Shown here: positions 1 to 7,799 of the stretch, piece by piece
How the letters are laid out: each line of letters begins with the position of its first letter
Numbering within the stretch: position 1 is the first letter of the stretch
Assembly (NCBI RefSeq): GCF_004768545.1
Contig: NZ_CP038635.1
Span: forward strand, 310,001 to 374,000
Length of the DNA: 64,000 nucleotides
Reading direction: 5' to 3'
Source of the DNA: Cupriavidus oxalaticus
GTDB taxonomy: Bacteria > Pseudomonadota > Gammaproteobacteria > Burkholderiales > Burkholderiaceae
Position numbers and translations under genes: made by a program
Notes under the pieces: model-generated
Database searches by the model: none
What the model saw: the letters and a program-made list of their open reading frames with translations, nothing else
Told to the model about the DNA's origin: nothing

Positions 1-126
1 TGCCAGAATGGCCAGCGCTCGGGCAAGGCCCAGGCAGCGCTGAAGGAAGCCGGTTACAGTGAGATCTATGCGCTCGAGGGCGGCATCGCCGCCTGGCAGC
101 AGGCAGGTCTGCCGCTGGTCAAGTAA
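1..126 (+). CDS. Rhodanese-like sulfurtransferase, C-terminal fragment
   Basis: These are the last 41 codons of a rhodanese-domain protein whose 5' end lies outside the window. The visible part opens exactly at a CQNGQRSG loop. In this family the Cys of that loop carries the persulfide during sulfur transfer. It closes with the usual GGIAAWQQAGLPLVK-type segment of single-domain rhodaneses. It ends about 100 bp before grxC on the same strand, so the two thiol-chemistry genes may be cotranscribed, but this is inference from spacing only. The substrate cannot be told from this fragment. Confidence 0.85.
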   Translation, partial: CQNGQRSGKAQAALKEAGYSEIYALEGGIAAWQQAGLPLVK

Positions 127-229
127 GCCCGGCTAAGCAAGCCCCGGATCCCGCAGGCAATTCCGCCGCATCCATCACAGTGCGCCCGGTTCGCCAGGCG
201 CGCCGCATTCGTATTGAAGGAGAACCCGC

Positions 230-487
230 ATGGCCCGCGTCGTCATGTACAGCACCATGGTGTGCCCGTATTGCAACATGGCCGAGCGCCTGCTCAAGTC
301 CCGCGGGGTCGAGACGATCGAGAAGATCCTGATCGACCGCGAACCGGGCAAGCGCGAAGAGATGATGTCGCGCACCGGGCGCCGTACCGTGCCGCAGATC
401 TACATCGACGAGACCCATGTGGGCGGCTTCGACGACCTTTCGGCGCTGGACCGCAAGGGCGGCCTGGTGTCGCTGCTGGCGGCCTGA
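230..487 (+). CDS. grxC: Glutaredoxin 3
   Basis: This is an 85-residue dithiol glutaredoxin, the normal length for the GrxC class. It reduces protein disulfides and glutathione mixed disulfides in the cytoplasm using glutathione. The CPYC active site is at residues 12-15. The cis-proline motif TVP is at 53-55, and the GGFDD glutathione-binding segment is at 65-69. An AAGGAG ribosome-binding site lies about 7 bases before the ATG. It sits between the rhodanese tail and secB, a common arrangement in Burkholderiales (known of the group, not tested here). Confidence 0.96.
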   Translation: MARVVMYSTMVCPYCNMAERLLKSRGVETIEKILIDREPGKREEMMSRTGRRTVPQIYIDETHVGGFDDLSALDRKGGLVSLLAA

Positions 488-667
488 TCGCGTTGCCGGT
501 CAGAACTCTCTGATTCCTGGCCGGCCGGGCGCCGGCGCGGGTGAAATCGCCACCCGCGTCATGTACCATATGCGCTTTCCACTTTTCCAACCGGGCACCG
601 GCCAGTCCTTGCGCCTCGCGGGCGCTGCCGCCGCCGCGCCCAACGCCCATCCTCCCGGAAGCCTTTC

Positions 668-1186
668 ATGAGCGACCAGCAAAACACCCAGCAGGACGAT
701 CAACCCTTCTTCAACATCCAGCGCGTCTACCTGAAGGACATGTCGCTGGAGCAGCCCAATTCGCCCGGCATCTTCCTGGAATCGGAAGCCCCGTCGGTGG
801 AAGTGCAGGTCAACGTCGGCGCTTCGCAGCTGCAGGAAGGCATCTTCGAGGTGGTCGTGACCGGCACCGTGACGACCAAGGTGCAGGACAAGGTGGCATT
901 CCTTGTGGAAGCGCACCAGGCCGGCATTTTCGATATCCGCAACGTGCCGGTGGAGCAGCTGGACCCGCTGCTGGGCATTGCCTGCCCGACCATCCTGTAC
1001 CCGTACCTGCGCGGCAATATCGCCGACGTGATCACCCGCGCCGGCTTCCAGGCCATCCACCTGTCGGAAATCAATTTCCAGGCGCTGTACGAGCAACGCC
1101 TGCAGGCGGCCATGCAGGAAGCCCAGGCGGCCGAAGGCGGCAACAGCGGCATCGTGATGCCCGACGGCAGCCAGGCTCGCCACTAA
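668..1186 (+). CDS. secB: Protein-export chaperone SecB
   Basis: This is a 172-residue homologue of the tetrameric cytoplasmic chaperone SecB. SecB keeps preproteins unfolded and hands them to SecA for Sec export. Recognisable parts are the N-terminal [19 protein letters not shown] strand and the [14 protein letters not shown] segment. The conserved [13 protein letters not shown] core is followed by the ISRAGF-like helix, here [17 protein letters not shown]. It is slightly longer than the E. coli protein because of a Gln/Asp-rich start and a Gly/Ser tail. A rho-independent terminator follows 30 bp downstream. Confidence 0.97.
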   Translation: MSDQQNTQQDDQPFFNIQRVYLKDMSLEQPNSPGIFLESEAPSVEVQVNVGASQLQEGIFEVVVTGTVTTKVQDKVAFLVEAHQAGIFDIRNVPVEQLDPLLGIACPTILYPYLRGNIADVITRAGFQAIHLSEINFQALYEQRLQAAMQEAQAAEGGNSGIVMPDGSQARH

Positions 1187-1215
1187 GCGAGCGGCCTGCC
1201 GCGCCATGCTACGGA

Positions 1216-1240
1216 ACGGGGCTGCGGCCCCGTTTTGTTT
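1216..1240 (+). terminator. Intrinsic terminator after secB
   Basis: A 7-bp perfect stem (ACGGGGC / GCCCCGT) with a TGCG loop is followed by TTTGTTT. It lies 30 bp after the secB stop and 56 bp before gpsA, so gpsA probably has its own promoter or depends on read-through. Confidence 0.75.
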
Positions 1241-1263
1241 GTGCGCATGTTCCAGCGCCTGAT

Positions 1264-1287
1264 ATCTCTCCGATCATCTCTCCGATC
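1264..1287 (+). repeat. Tandem 12-bp duplication before gpsA
   Basis: ATCTCTCCGATC occurs twice head to tail, ending 8 bp before the gpsA ATG, in the space where a ribosome-binding site should be. No good Shine-Dalgarno sequence is visible here. Its function is unknown. Confidence 0.7.
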
Positions 1288-1295
1288 GAGCTGCC

Positions 1296-2312
1296 ATGAA
1301 ACTGACCTTTCTCGGTGCCGGTGCCTGGGGCACTGCCCTCGCCAGCCATGCCGCGGCCACCAATGACGTGGTGCTGTGGGGACGCGATGCCGCGCAACTG
1401 GCGGCCATCGCCGCCACGCGTGAAAACGCGGCCTACCTGCCTGGCGTGAAGCTGTCCGGGCGGCTGGCGGTGCAAGCCGATTTCGAGCAAGCGGTGGCCC
1501 ATGCCGCGGACGACCCGGACGGCATCGTGGTGGTGGCCACGCCGGTCTCCGGGCTGCGCGAAATGACGCGCCGGCTGGCCACGCGCAGCGCGCGGCCGGT
1601 GTCGATGCTGTGGCTGTGCAAGGGTTTCGAGGCCGGCACGCACCTGCTGCCGCACCAGATGGTGCGCGCCGAACTGGACGCCGCCGGCCGCACCGAAGGC
1701 TTCGACTATGGCGTGCTGACCGGTCCCAGCTTCGCGCGCGAAGTCGCGCAGGGCCTGCCGTGCGCGCTGACGGTGGCGGGCAGCGTGCCATCGCTGGCGG
1801 AGCGGGCGCAGCGGGCCTTCCACCACCACGCCATGCGCATCTACGGCAGCGACGACCTGACCGGCGTCGAGGTCGGCGGCGCGGTCAAGAATGTGCTGGC
1901 GATCGCCACCGGGGCCAGCGACGGGCTTGGCCTCGGCCTGAACGCGCGGGCCGCGCTGGTGACGCGCGGGCTGGCCGAGATGACGCGGCTGGGGCTGGCG
2001 CTGGGCGGACGGGTCGAGACCTTCATGGGGCTGGCCGGCGTGGGCGACCTGATCCTGACCGCGACCGGCGACCTGTCGCGCAATCGCAAGGTCGGGCAGC
2101 AACTGGCCGCCGGGCAGAGCCTGGACCAGGTCCTGGCCGGCCTGGGCCACGTCGCCGAGGGCGTGCGCTGCGCGCAGGCCGTGGCCGAGCTGGCCGCCGC
2201 CCACGGCGTCGAGATGCCGATCGCGCGCGCGGTGTGCGCCGTGCTGTTCGATGGCCTGAGTGCCGCCGATGCGGTCGCGCAGTTGCTCCAGCGCGATGCG
2301 CGCGATGAATGA
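1296..2312 (+). CDS. gpsA: NAD(P)-dependent glycerol-3-phosphate dehydrogenase
   Basis: This is a 338-residue soluble dehydrogenase that reduces dihydroxyacetone phosphate to sn-glycerol 3-phosphate, the backbone precursor of phospholipids. The Rossmann GxGxxG motif is at residues 7-12 (GAGAWG). The [23 protein letters not shown] region marks the family. [13 protein letters not shown] carries the catalytic Lys, and [20 protein letters not shown] is the C-terminal substrate-binding motif. It follows the secB terminator and may be monocistronic or read on into the Bug gene 39 bp downstream. Confidence 0.96.
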   Translation: MKLTFLGAGAWGTALASHAAATNDVVLWGRDAAQLAAIAATRENAAYLPGVKLSGRLAVQADFEQAVAHAADDPDGIVVVATPVSGLREMTRRLATRSARPVSMLWLCKGFEAGTHLLPHQMVRAELDAAGRTEGFDYGVLTGPSFAREVAQGLPCALTVAGSVPSLAERAQRAFHHHAMRIYGSDDLTGVEVGGAVKNVLAIATGASDGLGLGLNARAALVTRGLAEMTRLGLALGGRVETFMGLAGVGDLILTATGDLSRNRKVGQQLAAGQSLDQVLAGLGHVAEGVRCAQAVAELAAAHGVEMPIARAVCAVLFDGLSAADAVAQLLQRDARDE

Positions 2313-2351
2313 CGTCGCGCGCGCTCCAATGCTCCTGAAGATATTTTCCGC

Positions 2352-3329
2352 ATGCCTACCCGCCGACACGCGCTGATCGCGCTTGCCGCCGCGTGCGCTG
2401 CCTGCGCGTCTGCCGGCGTGCTGGCGCAACCGTGGCCCGCGCACCCCATCCGCATGGTGGTGCCGTTCCCGCCGGGCTCATCGCCCGACCTGATCGCCCG
2501 CATCGTCACCGAGAAGCTGGCTGTCGCGCTGGGCCAGCCGGTGGTGATCGACAACCGGCCCGGCGCCGGCGGCAATATCGGGACCGGCATGGTGGCGCGT
2601 GCCACGCCGGACGGCTATACCCTGCTGTTCACCATCAACGGACCGCTGGTCACCGCGCCCACGCTGTCGCGCAACCTCAACTACGACCCGTTCCGCCAGC
2701 TCGCCCCGGTGACGCTGGTGGCTACCTCGCCCAATGTGCTGGTGGTCGACGCGCGGCTGCCGGTGCATAGCCTGCGTGAATTTGTCGCGCTGGCCAGGTC
2801 GAAACCGGGCGCGCTGAACTATGGCTCGCCCGGCAACGGCAGCGCGTCGCACCTGGCGATGGAGCAGCTCAAGGCCATGGCCGGGATCGACCTGCAGCAC
2901 GTGCCGTATCCCGGCTTCCCGCAGGTCACGACGGCGATGGTGGGCGGGCAGGTGCAGGCCGGCTTCATGGTGCCGGCCATCGCGATGCCGCAGGTCAATG
3001 CGGCCAAGCTGCGCGTGCTGGCGGTGACGACCACCGGCCGCACCGCGGTGCTGCCCTCGGTGCCGACGGTGGCGGAATCGGGCTATCCGGGCTTCGAGGC
3101 GATCTCGTGGCAGGCCGTGCTGGCGCCCGCCGGTACGCCGCAGGCGGTGATCGATCGTCTATATCGTGAACTGGTGGCGATCATCGGCAGCGCCGACGTG
3201 CGCGACAAGATGCGGGCGCAGTATTTCGTGCCGGCCGGGACCGCGCCGGCGTCGCTGCGGCAGACGATGGTCAGCGAGAAGGCGCGCTGGGACAAGGTCA
3301 TCCGCGCTGCGGGCGTGCAGCCGGAGTAG
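2352..3329 (+). CDS. Bug/TctC-family periplasmic substrate-binding protein
   Basis: This is a 325-residue periplasmic solute-binding protein of the Bug (TctC) family, which is greatly expanded in Bordetella and Cupriavidus. A signal peptide covers about residues 1-25 (MPTRRHALIALAAACAACAS). The mature start WPAHPIRMVVPFPPGSSPDLIAR and the VVIDNRPGAGGNIGTGMVARATPDGYTLL segment are diagnostic. No TctA/TctB membrane genes are adjacent, which is usual for the many orphan Bug proteins. The ligand, often a carboxylate, cannot be predicted. The gene converges on trmL. Confidence 0.9.
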   Translation: MPTRRHALIALAAACAACASAGVLAQPWPAHPIRMVVPFPPGSSPDLIARIVTEKLAVALGQPVVIDNRPGAGGNIGTGMVARATPDGYTLLFTINGPLVTAPTLSRNLNYDPFRQLAPVTLVATSPNVLVVDARLPVHSLREFVALARSKPGALNYGSPGNGSASHLAMEQLKAMAGIDLQHVPYPGFPQVTTAMVGGQVQAGFMVPAIAMPQVNAAKLRVLAVTTTGRTAVLPSVPTVAESGYPGFEAISWQAVLAPAGTPQAVIDRLYRELVAIIGSADVRDKMRAQYFVPAGTAPASLRQTMVSEKARWDKVIRAAGVQPE

Positions 3330-3342
3330 CAGGACAGGGCGC

Positions 3343-3813
3343 CTAGCTACCGCCCGCGAACCCGTTCTGCCGCCACGCCTCGAACACCACCACCGCCACC
3401 GTATTCGACAGATTGAGACTGCGGTTGTCCGGCCGCATCGGCAGCCGGATGCGCTGCGCCGGTGGGAACCACTCGCGCCGCTCCGGCGACAGCCCGCGCG
3501 TTTCCGAGCCAAACACAAACCAGTCCCCCGGCCTGAATTCCACCTGTCCGAACGGTGTCGAGCCGCGCGTGGTCAGCGCGAACATGCGCGCGGGATCGGG
3601 TTGCTCGCTGGCCATCAGCGCGTCCCAGCTTTCATGCACGCGCATGGTCGCGTACTCGTGGTAGTCCAGCCCGGCGCGGCGCATGCGCGCGTCTTCCAGC
3701 GGGAATCCCAGCGGTTTCACCAGGTGCAGCTGCGCGCCGGTGTTGGCGCACAGGCGGATCACATTGCCGGTATTGGGCGGGATCTCGGGTTCGACCAGGA
3801 CGACGTTGAACAT
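3343..3813 (-). CDS. trmL: tRNA (cytidine/uridine-34-2'-O)-methyltransferase TrmL
   Basis: This is a SPOUT-class methyltransferase that 2'-O-methylates the wobble base of certain tRNA-Leu species. The chosen start gives 156 residues beginning MFNVVLVEPEIPPNTGN, the family's usual N-terminus. A longer in-frame start at 3870 would add 19 atypical residues. The C-terminal trefoil-knot SAM site is visible as FVFGSETRGLSPE followed by IRLPMRPDNRSLNLSNTVAVVVFEAWRQ. It lies upstream of, and on the same strand as, comF, and converges with the Bug gene. Confidence 0.93.
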   Translation of the reverse strand: MFNVVLVEPEIPPNTGNVIRLCANTGAQLHLVKPLGFPLEDARMRRAGLDYHEYATMRVHESWDALMASEQPDPARMFALTTRGSTPFGQVEFRPGDWFVFGSETRGLSPERREWFPPAQRIRLPMRPDNRSLNLSNTVAVVVFEAWRQNGFAGGS

Positions 3814-3875
3814 GATGCGGAGCTTCTTGAGAACGGTGCGCAGCTTAACGCGCGCACCGGGCGCTGTCATCCGGG

Positions 3876-4598
3876 CTAGGGCGTACGCAGCGCGACGATC
3901 ACGCTGACGCGTGCCGCGCCGTGCGCCTTGAGCGCAAGCGCCGCCTCATGCAGCGTCGCGCCGGAAGTCATCACGTCGTCCACCAGCGCCACATGCAGCC
4001 CATCCAGCCGCGCGGGCCGCGTCAGCAGGAACGCATCGCGCAGGTTCACCTGCCGCGCGGCCAGGTCCAGCGCGCGCTGGCTGCCGGTATCGCGCCGGCG
4101 CCGCAGCAGCACGGGGTCGGCGCGCAGGCCGAGCCGGCGCGCCAGCGGGCGGGCGATTTCCCAGGCCTGGTTGAAGCCGCGCACGGCCAGCCGTTGCGGC
4201 GCCAGCGGGATGGGGGCGAGCAGGTCGGGCGGCGCCAGCCGCTGCGCCGCCCAGGCCGCCGGCAGCGCGGCAGCCAGGCGGCCCGCCAGCCAGTCGGCCA
4301 GCGGTAGCGCGTGGCCGAACTTGAGCGACAGCACCAGGCTGTCCTGCGGGCTGGCGTAGTCACCCAGCGTGCAGGCATGGTCGAACGCCGGCGGCATGGC
4401 GGCGCAGGCCGCGCAGCCGCTATGGCGGCCCAGCGCCAGCGCGCAAACGGCGCAGCGCCGTACCGGCCGCAGCAGGTCGGCCGCGCAGGGTGCGCACACC
4501 ACATCCCGCTGCACGCTGCCGCATAGCGCGCAGGCGCTTGGCAGCAGCGCGGGCACAGCGGCCCGCCAGGCGGCGCCGAGAGCCTTCCCGGCGCCCAT
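3876..4598 (-). CDS. comF: ComF-like amidophosphoribosyltransferase-fold protein
   Basis: This is a 240-residue ComF/GntX-type protein. The N-terminal part has paired CxxC motifs (CALC, CAPC, CAVC, CAAC) that probably bind zinc. The C-terminal part is a phosphoribosyltransferase fold with the PRPP-loop signature VALVDDVMTSGATLHE. ComF is needed for DNA uptake in naturally competent bacteria; in others its role is unclear. The ATG at 4598 gives the normal family length. An open frame continues upstream but has no family similarity. The gene is divergent from the BioC-like gene. Confidence 0.88.
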   Translation of the reverse strand: MGAGKALGAAWRAAVPALLPSACALCGSVQRDVVCAPCAADLLRPVRRCAVCALALGRHSGCAACAAMPPAFDHACTLGDYASPQDSLVLSLKFGHALPLADWLAGRLAAALPAAWAAQRLAPPDLLAPIPLAPQRLAVRGFNQAWEIARPLARRLGLRADPVLLRRRRDTGSQRALDLAARQVNLRDAFLLTRPARLDGLHVALVDDVMTSGATLHEAALALKAHGAARVSVIVALRTP

Positions 4599-4706
4599 CG
4601 CGGCGCGCGCGTATACTTGCCGTCCGGCCGCGGCCCATCGGGCGCGGCGGCCGCGTTCGTCCGGCGCGCGCGCCGGTTCCTGGTTTTCTTGCTGCCCTGC
4701 CTGTCC

Positions 4707-5678
4707 GTGTCCCTGCATGCCGCCGATCTCCCCGATAGCTCCGCTGGTAACGATGCCTTCCTGCCGCCCGCGCGCCTGACCCGGCTCGCCTTCGACCGGC
4801 GCAGCCGCCATTTCGGCCAGCTGGACTTCCTGCTGGGCGAGATCGGCCGCCGCATGCAGGAGCGCATGGAGGTGATCCGGCTGGCGCCGCGGCGTGCGCT
4901 GGACATCGGCTGCGGCCATGGCCAGGGGCTGGCGGCGCTGCGCGCCCGCTTCCCGGATGCGCAGATTGCCGGCCTCGACATCTCCGGGGCGATGCTGGCC
5001 GAAGCCGGCCAGCGCGACCCGCAGCGCCGCCCGGGCTGGCTCGGCCGCATGCTGGGCAAGCGGCCGCTGTTCGACCTGGTCCAGGGCGATCTTGCCACAC
5101 TGCCGTTTGCGCCCGCGAGCTTCGACCTGCTGTGGTCCAACCTGGCGCTGCACTGGCATCCGGAGCCGCACCGCGTGTTCCCGGAATGGCACCGTGTGAC
5201 GCGCGACGAAGGGCTGGTGCTGTTCTCGCTGTTCGGCCCCGACACCCTTGGCGAGCTGCGCGCGGCCTTCGCCGAAGTCGACGGCGCGCCCCATACGTTG
5301 CGTTTTGTCGACATGCACGACATTGGCGACATGCTGGTCCACGGCGGCTGGTCCACGCCGGTGATGGACATGGAAACGCTGACCGTGACCTACGAGTCGC
5401 CCGCCACGCTGCTGCGCGAGGTGCAGGCCTTCGGCGGCCTGCGCGGCCCGGCCGGCGCGCTGCCGCAAGGCCTGCGCGGCCGGCGCTGGTACCAGGCCCT
5501 GACGCAGGCGCTGGAGCGGCGCCGCAACGCCGACGGGGTGATCCCGCTGACCTTCGAGATCGTCTACGGCCATGCGTGGAAGCTGCCGGCGCGCGGTGGC
5601 CAGGCGCTCGACGACCAGGGCCGCGCCGTGGTGCCGCTGGACCAGATCGGGCGTGCAAAGCCGCGTCGGGCAGGTTAA
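4707..5678 (+). CDS. BioC-like SAM-dependent methyltransferase
   Basis: This is a class I SAM-dependent methyltransferase resembling BioC, which methylates malonyl-ACP at the start of biotin synthesis. Family-like features are the SAM-binding motif ALDIGCGHG, the acidic LDIS strand end, and FDLLWSNLALHWHPEP with the typical BioC NLAL.W segment. FSLFGPDTLGELRAAF and VDMHDIGDMLVHGGW follow. There is no in-frame ATG before the conserved region. I chose GTG at 4707 (323 residues) because a TATACT box at 4612-4617 would place transcription after the alternative TTG at 4617. No other bio genes lie nearby, so the biotin role is inferred. Confidence 0.78.
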   Translation: MSLHAADLPDSSAGNDAFLPPARLTRLAFDRRSRHFGQLDFLLGEIGRRMQERMEVIRLAPRRALDIGCGHGQGLAALRARFPDAQIAGLDISGAMLAEAGQRDPQRRPGWLGRMLGKRPLFDLVQGDLATLPFAPASFDLLWSNLALHWHPEPHRVFPEWHRVTRDEGLVLFSLFGPDTLGELRAAFAEVDGAPHTLRFVDMHDIGDMLVHGGWSTPVMDMETLTVTYESPATLLREVQAFGGLRGPAGALPQGLRGRRWYQALTQALERRRNADGVIPLTFEIVYGHAWKLPARGGQALDDQGRAVVPLDQIGRAKPRRAG

Positions 5679-5797
5679 AACAGAGTTAACTTGCGCGTGC
5701 GACAGATTGCCGCAGAGCGAGGGCTGGCGCGGCATCCCGGGCTATTTCCCATGCACAGAATAGAGCGGCGCGCAAGCGCCATGGTCAAGGACCGCCC

Positions 5798-5826
5798 TTG
5801 TCCGTGTATGGGAAGCGCCCTATAAT
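5798..5826 (+). promoter_or_regulatory. Sigma70-type promoter of the cytochrome oxidase locus
   Basis: TTGTCC (5798-5803) and a perfect TATAAT (5821-5826) are separated by 17 bp. This is the best sigma70-like promoter seen in the window. It would give a leader of about 105 nt before the DUF2244 gene and could drive the whole coxB-coxC unit. Confidence 0.75.
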
Positions 5827-5939
5827 GCGCCAGTTTGTCGCAGTGGTCCCCTGGCACAAGAACGTCCTGGTTTTGCACCTGCACTGTGCAGCCCGGGCGC
5901 CATCGTCCCGGGTGTGCATCCGATGCAGAGTGGTTGGCG

Positions 5940-6449
5940 ATGCAAGACTTGGGTATCGCATTCCAGACGGCAGGTGGTGACTCCGGCGGAAATCACGACG
6001 GACCTCTCCCCGCGCCCCACGACTGGCTGATGAAGCGGAATTGCTCGCTGAGTCCACGCCAGGTCGGCTGGTTTTACCTCTCGATCCTCACTGTCTCGCT
6101 TGCCATCGCGCTGTTTTTCGCGTGGCAAGGGTCCTGGCTCGTGCTGCCGTTTGCCAGCATCGAGTTGGCCGGGCTGGGGATCGCCCTGCTTGTGTATGCG
6201 CGCCATGCGACAGACTATGAGCGCGTCAGCATTACCGACGGCATGCTGGTCGTGGAGACAGCCAGCGGCACGCAGGTGACGCGCCACGAATTCAACCCGC
6301 GCTGGGTGCGGGTCGAACTGGGTGAATCGCTCCGCGCGCTGGTGACGCTGCGCTCGGGCGGGCGTGAGGTACAGGTGGGGTGTTACGTGGACCCGTACCG
6401 GCGGCGCAAGTTCGCGCAGGAGCTCGCAGCGGCCTTGCGCCACCTCTGA
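5940..6449 (+). CDS. DUF2244 membrane protein, cox-locus accessory
   Basis: This is a DUF2244-family integral membrane protein of 169 residues from the ATG at 5940. A shorter start at 6030 is possible. It has a short hydrophilic N-terminus, then two adjacent hydrophobic helices (FYLSILTVSLAIALFFAW and a following segment ending ALLVYARHA). A soluble beta-rich C-terminal part ends YRRRKFAQELAAALRHL. The family commonly lies beside cytochrome c oxidase genes, and this one is the first gene after the cox promoter, 58 bp before coxB. Its biochemical role is not known. Confidence 0.8.
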   Translation: MQDLGIAFQTAGGDSGGNHDGPLPAPHDWLMKRNCSLSPRQVGWFYLSILTVSLAIALFFAWQGSWLVLPFASIELAGLGIALLVYARHATDYERVSITDGMLVVETASGTQVTRHEFNPRWVRVELGESLRALVTLRSGGREVQVGCYVDPYRRRKFAQELAAALRHL

Positions 6450-6507
6450 GAGGGGGCAGGGGCGGCGGCGGGGACAGATTTGAATCTGTAAATTGGGTAG
6501 ATAACAA

Positions 6508-7761
6508 ATGAAAATGTGGAAGAAGGCATCCGCAGCTTGTCTGGCAGGTGCGTCCCTGCTTGCCAGCCACGCGGCGTTCGCGGTCAGCGACATGCCCGGC
6601 GGCCCCGCCGTGCGCCAGCTCAACCTGACCGAGCCCGTTACCAAGATCGCCGAACAGATTCACTGGCTGAACTGGATGATGCTGATCATCTGCACGGTGA
6701 TCTTCGTCGCGGTGTTCGCCGTGATGTTCTATTCCATCTTCACGCACCGCAAGGCCAAGGGCTCCAAGCCCGCTTCCTTCCACGAGAGCATCACGGTCGA
6801 GGTGGTCTGGACCATCGTCCCGTTCCTGATCGTGATCGCGATGGCGCTGCCGGCCACCAAGACCGTGGTCGCGATGAAGGACACCACCAACTCCGACATC
6901 ACCATCAAGGCCACCGGCTACCAGTGGAAGTGGGGCTATGACTACCTGAAGGGCGAAGGCGAGGGCATCTCCTTCGTGTCGACCCTGACCACCCCGCGCG
7001 AGCAGATCAACAACGAGCAGCCCAAGGGCAACACCTACCTGATGGAGGTGGACAACGAGCTGGTCGTGCCGGTCAACAAGAAGATCCGCATCGTCACCAC
7101 CGCCAACGACGTGATCCACGCCTGGATGATCCCGGCCTTCGGCGTCAAGCAGGATGCGATCCCCGGCTTCGTGCGCGACACCTGGTTCAAGGCCGAGAAG
7201 ATCGGCGTGTACCGCGGCCAGTGCGCCGAGCTGTGCGGCAAGGAACACGCCTTCATGCCGATCGTGGTGCGCGTGGTTTCCGATGCCGACTACACCAAGT
7301 GGGTCGACGGCAAGAAAAAAGAGCTGATGGCCAAGGCCGACGATCCCAACAAGACCTGGACGCTGGACGAATCCAAGGTGCGTGGCGAGAAGGTCTACGC
7401 CGCCAACTGCGCGGTCTGCCACCAGCCCAACGGCAAGGGCGGCGGCGCCTTCCCGGCGCTGGACGGCTCCAAGATGGTCAATGGCCCGAAGGCCGGCCAG
7501 ATGCACATCCTGCTGGAAGGCAAGGGCGGCATGCCGTCGTGGAAGCAGCTGTCGGACACCGAGCTGGCGGCGGTCATGACCTATACGCGCAACGCCTGGA
7601 GCAACAAGACGGGTGAAGTGATCCAGCCGAGCGACTTCGTGGGTGCCCGCGCGGGCAAGTTCCCCGAAGGCGGCGGCGCGGCCGGCGGCGAAGCCCCCAA
7701 GGCCGACGCCAAGCCCGGCGCCAAGCAGGCCAGCCTCGCGGGCAACCGCGTTGCAGGCTGA
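6508..7761 (+). CDS. coxB: Cytochrome c oxidase subunit II with fused cytochrome c domain
   Basis: This 417-residue subunit II accepts electrons from cytochrome c at the binuclear CuA centre. Parts in order are a signal peptide, two membrane helices, and the cupredoxin domain with CuA ligands H204, C239, C243, H247 and M250 (QCAELCGKEHAFM). A C-terminal class I cytochrome c domain has CAVCH at residues 301-305. A Gly/Ala/Lys-rich tail follows. The fused heme domain makes this a caa3-like subunit II. It is followed 38 bp later by coxA. Confidence 0.96.
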   Translation: MKMWKKASAACLAGASLLASHAAFAVSDMPGGPAVRQLNLTEPVTKIAEQIHWLNWMMLIICTVIFVAVFAVMFYSIFTHRKAKGSKPASFHESITVEVVWTIVPFLIVIAMALPATKTVVAMKDTTNSDITIKATGYQWKWGYDYLKGEGEGISFVSTLTTPREQINNEQPKGNTYLMEVDNELVVPVNKKIRIVTTANDVIHAWMIPAFGVKQDAIPGFVRDTWFKAEKIGVYRGQCAELCGKEHAFMPIVVRVVSDADYTKWVDGKKKELMAKADDPNKTWTLDESKVRGEKVYAANCAVCHQPNGKGGGAFPALDGSKMVNGPKAGQMHILLEGKGGMPSWKQLSDTELAAVMTYTRNAWSNKTGEVIQPSDFVGARAGKFPEGGGAAGGEAPKADAKPGAKQASLAGNRVAG

Positions 7762-7799
7762 CCCGCTGAAGACAGAACAGGATTAGAGGAGCATTTGCG

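Noticed and set aside
4599..5735. Minus-strand open frame extending comF through the BioC-like gene
   Set aside because: The ComF family begins near 4598, and the extension is the antisense of a methyltransferase gene with clear motifs.
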